This document shows positions 59,280-64,000 of a stretch of 64,000 bases of DNA, one piece after another. Positions within the stretch are counted from its first letter, which is position 1. Every line of letters starts with the position of its first letter. Source of the stretch: Rhodoglobus sp. (lineage in GTDB: Bacteria > Actinomycetota > Actinomycetes > Actinomycetales > Microbacteriaceae); assembly GCA_025463515.1 (NCBI GenBank), contig JAODAQ010000018.1:42204-106203 (forward strand), written 5' to 3'. The notes beneath the pieces are model-generated. The model saw only the letters and a list, made by a program, of their open reading frames with translations, did no database searches and was not told the DNA's origin. Both the position numbers and the translations under genes were made by a program.

Positions 59280-59663
59280 CTACTCGAATTGCACCCAGTC
59301 CGGGCATCCGGAGGTCTGGAAGAACGCGTTCACGTCGGTGATGAAGACCGTGGTGCCCTGGTTCTCGAACTGCGTCTTGCCGTCGGCATCCTCGAGGGCC
59401 CACGTGCAGCCGTCGGGCTGGGAGTCGACGTCCTTCAGCTCGTAGCCGCCGATCGGGGCGGTGACGCCGACGGTGTAGTCGCCGGTTCCGGAGAGGGTGA
59501 TCAGGTCGCCGCCGCCCGTACTGCCGTCGTCGGTGGTCGTGTCGCCCGAGTCGGTGGACGTGTCGTCACTCGAACCGGTGTCGGCGGCGGGCGCGCACCC
59601 GGCGAGGGTGAGGGCGAGGAGGGCTGCTGCTGCGATGGCGGTGACGCTGTGAAGAGTCTTCAT
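59280..59663 (-). CDS. small lipoprotein of unknown function
   Basis: A 127-residue lipoprotein: signal peptide MKTLHSVTAIAAAALLALTLAGC with an AGC lipobox at residues 21-23, then a Ser/Thr/Asp-rich linker (about 25-52), and a small C-terminal domain with two cysteines (CTWALED and SGCPDW). The latter part (GYELKDVDSQPDGCTWAL) is reminiscent of small secreted beta-rich domains. ATG 59663 is the natural start. It is divergent from the second NERD gene. Confidence 0.8.
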   Translation of the reverse strand: MKTLHSVTAIAAAALLALTLAGCAPAADTGSSDDTSTDSGDTTTDDGSTGGGDLITLSGTGDYTVGVTAPIGGYELKDVDSQPDGCTWALEDADGKTQFENQGTTVFITDVNAFFQTSGCPDWVQFE

Positions 59664-59787
59664 GTGCGTGATGCTATTGCGCGCCCACGGTTCGCGACAT
59701 GAGGGATATGGCCTGCTTCTGCCCCGGATTGGGGACTGCCGCGGCATCCGTCTCACGCGCTTGAATTGCCGTGGATTCGGGGGAGCC

Positions 59788-60531
59788 ATGACAGACGTAC
59801 TGAGCAGCGCGCGCCGCGTGCGCGGGCCGGCCTATGCCGTCGTGACCGAGTGCCTGCGCATCCAGGCCAGCGCCCGCCGGCAGTCGTGGTTCGCCTGGCT
59901 GTTCGGTGCGAACCCGATTCTGCCGGATGCCCGTGCCTGGTACCGCGGTGCGCTGGGGGAGATCCACGTCGCCAAGGTGCTCAACGGGCTCGACCCGTCG
60001 TGGACCGTGCTGTACTCCGACGAGCCCGAGGCCCTCGTGATCGGCCCCGCCGGCGCCTTCACGATCACGACCAAGAACCACTCCCGCCAGCGTGTCTTCG
60101 TGGGCGACGACCGCCTGCTGGTCAACGGTCACAGGACGAACCACATTCCGGATGCCCGCCACGAGGCCCGCGCCCTAACGCACCTGCTCGGCGTCGTCGT
60201 GACGCCCGTCATCGCCGTGGTCGATCCGGCCGTGCTCACGATCAAGCAGCGCGTGGACGGGGTAGAGGTGCTCGCGTCGTCGCAGCTCGCGGCGTACCTG
60301 GGGCGGCGCAAGGGGCGGCTTGCTGTTTCTGTTGTGGCGGATCTTGTCGCCGTAGCCTCGGCGGATGGTGTGTGGAGTGCGGATGTTGTGGACGAGACGC
60401 TGCGGCATGAGGCGCGGTTTGTGCGATTGAAGGGGGAGGTGGATGCGGCTTGGCGGCGGCGGGTGATCTGGATCGCGGGCGCGGCGACAGTTGTGACATC
60501 CCTCATCTTTGCCGCCACAATGGTCGCGTGA
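59788..60531 (+). CDS. NERD-domain membrane-anchored protein, paralogue 2
   Basis: A 247-residue paralogue of the 53743 protein with the same plan: N-terminal helix, NERD domain (about 50-165), C-terminal membrane helix (226-244). WYRGALGEIHVAKVLNGL is shared. Here the lysine motif is intact (GPAGAFTITTKNH), but the usual Asp-His before LVIG reads Glu-Ala. So the two paralogues have each changed a different active-site element. ATG 59788 has GGGGGAG before it. The 3' third uses less GC-rich codons than the rest. Confidence 0.82.
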   Translation: MTDVLSSARRVRGPAYAVVTECLRIQASARRQSWFAWLFGANPILPDARAWYRGALGEIHVAKVLNGLDPSWTVLYSDEPEALVIGPAGAFTITTKNHSRQRVFVGDDRLLVNGHRTNHIPDARHEARALTHLLGVVVTPVIAVVDPAVLTIKQRVDGVEVLASSQLAAYLGRRKGRLAVSVVADLVAVASADGVWSADVVDETLRHEARFVRLKGEVDAAWRRRVIWIAGAATVVTSLIFAATMVA

Positions 60532-60596
60532 CTGAACTCGTACCGTCAATCAGCGCCAATGACCCCTGGTGGCGTGTGAAGCGACTGGTCGGGTGA
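60528..60596 (+). CDS. orphan 22-codon frame at the island edge
   Basis: GTG 60528 overlaps the NERD stop and reads VTELVPSISANDPWWRVKRLVG before TGA. It looks like the N-terminus of a longer protein, possibly a recombinase, cut off by the insertion that follows, but it is too short to identify. It may also be a chance frame. Confidence 0.25.
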   Translation: MTELVPSISANDPWWRVKRLVG

Positions 60597-60692
60597 AGTA
60601 TGTGGGCGCGCGGACTGGCCGACGGTTCTGACGCTGAATCGCGCTCGTTGGCGGGTAGCCTCACTTTTAGCAAATGAGGAGGCTAGGCATAC

Positions 60693-62429
60693 GTGGCCAT
60701 AGGTATTGAAGGCAGACCTCAGACTCTTGCCGTTCCAGTTGATGACTTGGTAGCTAGCGTTTTGTCCGGGCAGATCCGCATCCCCTCGTTTCAGCGTGGG
60801 TTGAGGTGGAATCGTTCCGATGTATTGCGCCTGTTTGATTCCATTGCGCTCGGGTACCCAATCGGGAACCTCTTGCTGTGGCAGCGACCAGCGGGGGAAG
60901 TGAAGAGCCTAAAGATCGGCGCCCTCGAGATCGACGCTCCGCCGATCGATCGCGCTCTCTTCGTGGTGGACGGACAGCAACGACTGACGTCACTTGCCAA
61001 TGCCTTAACGGACGCTGGGCAGCTCGACAATCGATTCGCAATTTCCTACGACCTTTCGAAGAAGGCCTTTGTTCCCACTCCGCCGGCGTCGGTAGCATCG
61101 GTAATTCCGCTGCCAGTTGTTTTCGATCTGTCGAAACTATTGGCCTGGTATAGCGAGCACCCTGAGCTCACCAGCGAGCCATCCTTAGTGTCGCGTGCGA
61201 ATGATGTAGCGAAAGCGATACGTGAGTATCGCGTGCCCCTCTACGTCGTCGAGAACTCGGATTCGGAGGTTCTACGTGACATTTTCGACCGCATGAATAA
61301 CTACGGCAAGCAGCTTTCCCGTGCGGAAATTTTCTCGGCGCTGAACGACAAGACGGATGAAGAGCGCACGACCGGATCCAGCACAACAGACTTAGGAAGT
61401 ATCTCTGCCGATGTACATGCCGCGACCGGCTATGGAGTAGTCGATGAGGGAACCATTTTGCTTGCCATGCTCGCGCGACGTGGAGCCGATATCTCCCGCG
61501 ACATCAGGAGAGAGTTCACGAGCGACTCCACCGATCAGGAATTTAGGGGAGAGTCGGCCGAGGAAGCGCGTCGAAATGTGACGACTGCCTTGTCGAGCGC
61601 CATCAGATTCCTGCAATCGGAAGGCATGTCGCCCCACTTTGCTTTCCTGCCATATCGTTATTTGCTCGTGGTTCTCTGCAGGTTCTACGCACACTTTCCG
61701 GCTCCAAGCGCCGCAACGCGGCGCACGCTTCGGCGTTGGTTCTGGAGAGCAGCGAGCCGCGGCCCCGAATTGACGCGCGGAAACATCACCTACGCGACTC
61801 GATCGCTTTGCGCTCGAATTATCCCCGGATCGGAACAGGCTTCGATTGCCGGTCTAATCGAGCTCGTGGGAGATAAGCCAGCGTCCAACTTTGAGGTTGC
61901 CGAATTCCGGACGAACAAGGCCGCAACGCGTATCCTCCTTTCAGCCATGTGGCAGCGAAAGCCCGCCCGTCTTTCGCTTGCTGGTGAGGTCTCTCCTTAC
62001 TCGTTTGATGACCTTCTTGCGGCACTCGGTGAGAGCAACAGCGCAGTGAACCAATCGGTGCCGATTCTCACCGAACACCTCGCGTCGAGAACCGAGCGCG
62101 CATTGCCAGCGAATCGCGTCCTGCTAATGGACACAGCACAGGACCTACCGGAGAGTGCAATCGACACGCTTTGGCAGCTCGCACTTCGTTACGAAGATGG
62201 ATCTCCGGAGGCCGACATCCTCCAGTCGCACTTTATTGGTTCCGTTGCGGCGGATCGTCTCGCGAATAGCGATCTACAAGGATTCCTGTCAGAGCGTGAG
62301 GCAGCAATCGGAGAGGCTCTCAAGACATTTCTTGAATCTGCTGCCGAGTGGAAATTCGAAGACACGCCCTCGCTTGAATCTCTGGCGCTTGACGAGTCAC
62401 CTGAGGACGAGCCCTGGACTGATGAGTAA
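60693..62429 (+). CDS. DUF262 (GmrSD/ParB-like) protein
   Basis: A 578-residue protein. Its N-terminus is a DUF262 domain: SGQIRIPSFQRGLRWNRSDV (about 25), GYPIGNLLLW, VVDGQQRLTSL (about 92, the DGQQR motif of GmrS-type nucleotide-dependent proteins) and FDRMNNYGKQLSRAEIF (about 198). The rest is helical and lacks an HNH (DUF1524) nuclease motif, unlike GmrSD, BrxU or SspE. GTG 60693 has GAGGAGG 10 bases ahead. It overlaps hipA by 8 bases. Base use is much less GC-rich than the flanks, pointing to transfer. Confidence 0.9.
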   Translation: MAIGIEGRPQTLAVPVDDLVASVLSGQIRIPSFQRGLRWNRSDVLRLFDSIALGYPIGNLLLWQRPAGEVKSLKIGALEIDAPPIDRALFVVDGQQRLTSLANALTDAGQLDNRFAISYDLSKKAFVPTPPASVASVIPLPVVFDLSKLLAWYSEHPELTSEPSLVSRANDVAKAIREYRVPLYVVENSDSEVLRDIFDRMNNYGKQLSRAEIFSALNDKTDEERTTGSSTTDLGSISADVHAATGYGVVDEGTILLAMLARRGADISRDIRREFTSDSTDQEFRGESAEEARRNVTTALSSAIRFLQSEGMSPHFAFLPYRYLLVVLCRFYAHFPAPSAATRRTLRRWFWRAASRGPELTRGNITYATRSLCARIIPGSEQASIAGLIELVGDKPASNFEVAEFRTNKAATRILLSAMWQRKPARLSLAGEVSPYSFDDLLAALGESNSAVNQSVPILTEHLASRTERALPANRVLLMDTAQDLPESAIDTLWQLALRYEDGSPEADILQSHFIGSVAADRLANSDLQGFLSEREAAIGEALKTFLESAAEWKFEDTPSLESLALDESPEDEPWTDE

Positions 62430-63672
62430 GCCGGAACACTTCTTGTTGGTTCGTCTTCACGATGAACCCGTGGGAGTCATAGAGGTGCGCGGTGAGGGCT
62501 CGCGGTTCTCTTTTGTCGAAAGCTACTTAGGCTCTTCAGACAGGCGCGTCTTGGGGCTCTCATTTGAGGAGGCCCTGCGGTCGGGGTGGACTGGTTTTCG
62601 GCATTTGCCTGTGTGGTTCGTCAACCTGCTCCCGGAAGGTCGACTGCGAACAGTAATTGACGCTGGTCTGCGGCTATCAGATCACGATGGAAGCTTGATC
62701 AGCAACGAACTCAGCCTCATCTCCGCACTGGGCGCCGATTTGCCTGGAGCAGTCACGGTCGCGCCGCACATAGGAGCGCCCGATCTGTCCGGAGACTGGT
62801 TGTCGACCTTGGACGAGGAGACCTCGGCGCGAACGACTTCTGGACTCTCACCAGCGTTCCGGTTCTCCCTTGCCGGTATTGGCTTGAAGTTTTCGGTCAC
62901 TCGCGTGAAATCTCAGTTCATCGGGTCTGCCAGCGACCAATTGGGCGATTGGCTCATTAAGTTCCCCGATCGGACGTTCCCGAATCTGCCCCTCAATGAG
63001 TTTGCAATGATGAGTCTTGCTCGTCGGGTAGGAATTGATGTACCCGAGATTGAATACGTGCACCGGGACGATGTTAGGGATCTGCCGGACGAGCAGTGGT
63101 CCGGGGAGAATCACGCGTTCGCAATACGAAGATTCGATAGGACGCCTCATGGTCGAGTGCACATAGAGGATCTAGCGCAGGTTCGTAGTTATAGCCCTGA
63201 CGACAAGTACCGGGGGACTTGCGAAACCGCAGCCAACCTCTTCTATCGCGGTCGTGACGAAGCGTCCCTTCTGGAGTTCGTACGTCGTCTGGCTTTTAGC
63301 CTCGCAGTCGGGAACTGGGATGCACATTTGAAGAACTGGTCCCTGATTTATCACGATCCACGTGTACCAGTGATCTCTCCCGCCTATGACCTCGTGTCTG
63401 TCGCGGGCTATCCGGGCCTCGGGATCTCCTCCGAGATTGCTCTTGAATTTGCGGGCACTCGCGCGTCCAATGCGCTCGATATCGGCGCCTTCGCTCGGCT
63501 CGCTAGGAAGCTGCGTGTCTCCGAGGACTCGGTGGTGCAAACTGCGCGCGGAGTATTTCGTGGGGTGCAGGACGAATGGGCACCAACAGCGGAGCTGCTG
63601 TCTTCGGATCGGCGCATGAAAGACGCAATCGAAGACCATGTGGCCGGTGCTACGGCTCAGTTCCTGCAATAG
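62422..63672 (+). CDS. HipA-family serine/threonine kinase toxin
   Basis: A 416-residue HipA kinase, a family that phosphorylates targets such as aminoacyl-tRNA synthetases and stops growth. It has the N-terminal subdomain 1 (LLVRLHDEPVGVIEV), phosphoacceptor-like FRFSLAGIGLKF with Ser149, ATP-binding WLIKFP (Lys180), RRFDRT, catalytic GNWDAHLKNWS (Asp300) and SPAYDLVS (Asp323). All key residues look intact. There is no HipB-type helix-turn-helix gene beside it; instead it overlaps the DUF262 gene. ATG 62422 is chosen since it gives the normal N-terminus. Confidence 0.92.
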   Translation: MSKPEHFLLVRLHDEPVGVIEVRGEGSRFSFVESYLGSSDRRVLGLSFEEALRSGWTGFRHLPVWFVNLLPEGRLRTVIDAGLRLSDHDGSLISNELSLISALGADLPGAVTVAPHIGAPDLSGDWLSTLDEETSARTTSGLSPAFRFSLAGIGLKFSVTRVKSQFIGSASDQLGDWLIKFPDRTFPNLPLNEFAMMSLARRVGIDVPEIEYVHRDDVRDLPDEQWSGENHAFAIRRFDRTPHGRVHIEDLAQVRSYSPDDKYRGTCETAANLFYRGRDEASLLEFVRRLAFSLAVGNWDAHLKNWSLIYHDPRVPVISPAYDLVSVAGYPGLGISSEIALEFAGTRASNALDIGAFARLARKLRVSEDSVVQTARGVFRGVQDEWAPTAELLSSDRRMKDAIEDHVAGATAQFLQ

Positions 63673-63690
63673 AGGGAGCTCTGCTAAACT
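63661..63690 (+). promoter_or_regulatory. putative rpsO promoter
   Basis: TTCCTG (63661-63666) and TAAACT (63685-63690), 18 bases apart, with an extended TGC before the -10. The -35 lies at the 3' end of hipA. A weak match, but the position fits the rpsO leader. Confidence 0.4.
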
Positions 63691-63780
63691 CCCAAGGTTG
63701 CCGTCTAACGGCCGCGGATAAAGAGAGCTCAGGCATCCTGCCCATGGGCACCGCGCAACGAGGAGAAAGGGGATCACCTT
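63691..63780 (+). promoter_or_regulatory. rpsO 5' leader
   Basis: About 90 bases with possible stems (GCCG-TCTAA-CGGC at about 63704; GGGC/GCCC around 63742-63755) and a purine-rich GAGGAGAAAGGGG ribosome site. S15 represses its own mRNA in many bacteria, so an S15-binding structure here is plausible but not shown. Confidence 0.4.
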
Positions 63781-64000
63781 ATGGCTCTTGAAGCCAGTGT
63801 CAAGAAGGCGATCATCGACGAGTACGCTACCCACCCAGGTGACACGGGATCCCCCGAGGTCCAGGTTGCGATGCTTACTCACCGCATCAAGGATCTGACG
63901 GAGCACCTCAAGGAGCACAAGCACGACCACCACTCACGTCGTGGCCTGCTGCTGCTCGTTGGACAGCGCCGCCTCCTCCTGGGCTACCTCCAGGACATCG
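63781..64000 (+). CDS. rpsO: ribosomal protein S15 (partial, cut by window end)
   Basis: The first 73 of about 89 residues of S15: [20 protein letters not shown], then [23 protein letters not shown] and [21 protein letters not shown], all hallmarks of the family. S15 binds 16S rRNA early in small-subunit assembly. Polynucleotide phosphorylase (pnp) is expected next, beyond the window. Confidence 0.97.
   Translation, partial: MALEASVKKAIIDEYATHPGDTGSPEVQVAMLTHRIKDLTEHLKEHKHDHHSRRGLLLLVGQRRLLLGYLQDI

Noticed and set aside
60693..62429. Complete GmrSD-type restriction enzyme
   Set aside because: Only the DUF262 part is recognised; the HNH motif of the DUF1524 domain is not found in the protein or the next gene.

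Overview
This 64 kb window is chromosomal DNA from a high-GC actinobacterium (most of it roughly 70% G+C by eye, with many GTG starts and 4-base start/stop overlaps). Gene order and protein types fit the family Microbacteriaceae; I cannot name a genus. It is bracketed by translation genes that usually sit close together in actinobacteria: the end of truB and ribF at the left edge, and rpsO (cut by the window end) at the right edge. The roughly 60 kb between them is mostly ordinary chromosomal content with one clear foreign-looking insert.

Left part (1-18 kb): truB 3' end, two small membrane proteins, ribF, a CynX-type transporter, a ROK sugar kinase, and a deoxyribose-type catabolic run (deoC, an aldehyde dehydrogenase and a truncated, cysteine-less dehydrogenase paralogue). 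These are followed by a ribokinase with an AbiEi-like gene remnant in front, a glycerophosphodiester phosphodiesterase, an SGNH hydrolase, an M20 peptidase, a DUF2207 membrane protein and an FAD/Rieske oxidoreductase.

Middle (18-41 kb): a SNF2-type helicase overlapping a Stealth phosphotransferase, a calcineurin-like phosphoesterase, maltokinase, two alpha/beta hydrolases, a glycosyltransferase, a second DUF2207 protein, a PiT phosphate transporter and aspartate ammonia-lyase. Next comes a complete bacterial end-joining pair (LigD and Ku, divergent), then BrkB-type and DUF6328 membrane proteins, an Ada-AlkA fusion and a DksA/TraR zinc-finger protein.

Right part (41-64 kb): FAD-linked oxidase, mycofactocin-type short-chain dehydrogenase, a GlxA-type regulator divergent from an MFS transporter, PrsW protease, EntS-like MFS, HelD (RNA polymerase recycling), a dienelactone hydrolase operon, MarP-type periplasmic protease, and an ECF42-type sigma factor coupled to a DGPF/YciI protein. 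Two NERD-domain membrane proteins with altered active-site motifs also lie here. At 60.7-63.7 kb base composition drops sharply and two overlapping genes appear: a DUF262 (GmrSD/ParB-like) protein and a complete HipA kinase with no HipB antitoxin. This is the best candidate for an undescribed two-gene toxin or defence module.

A short element (GGTTGAGTAG, about 15 variable GC-rich bases, GTATCGAAACC) recurs between genes, usually as two inverted halves forming a long hairpin. Most copies lie between convergent genes and some supply the stop codon of the upstream gene, so they probably act as bidirectional terminators. No transposase, CRISPR array, tRNA or rRNA gene was seen.
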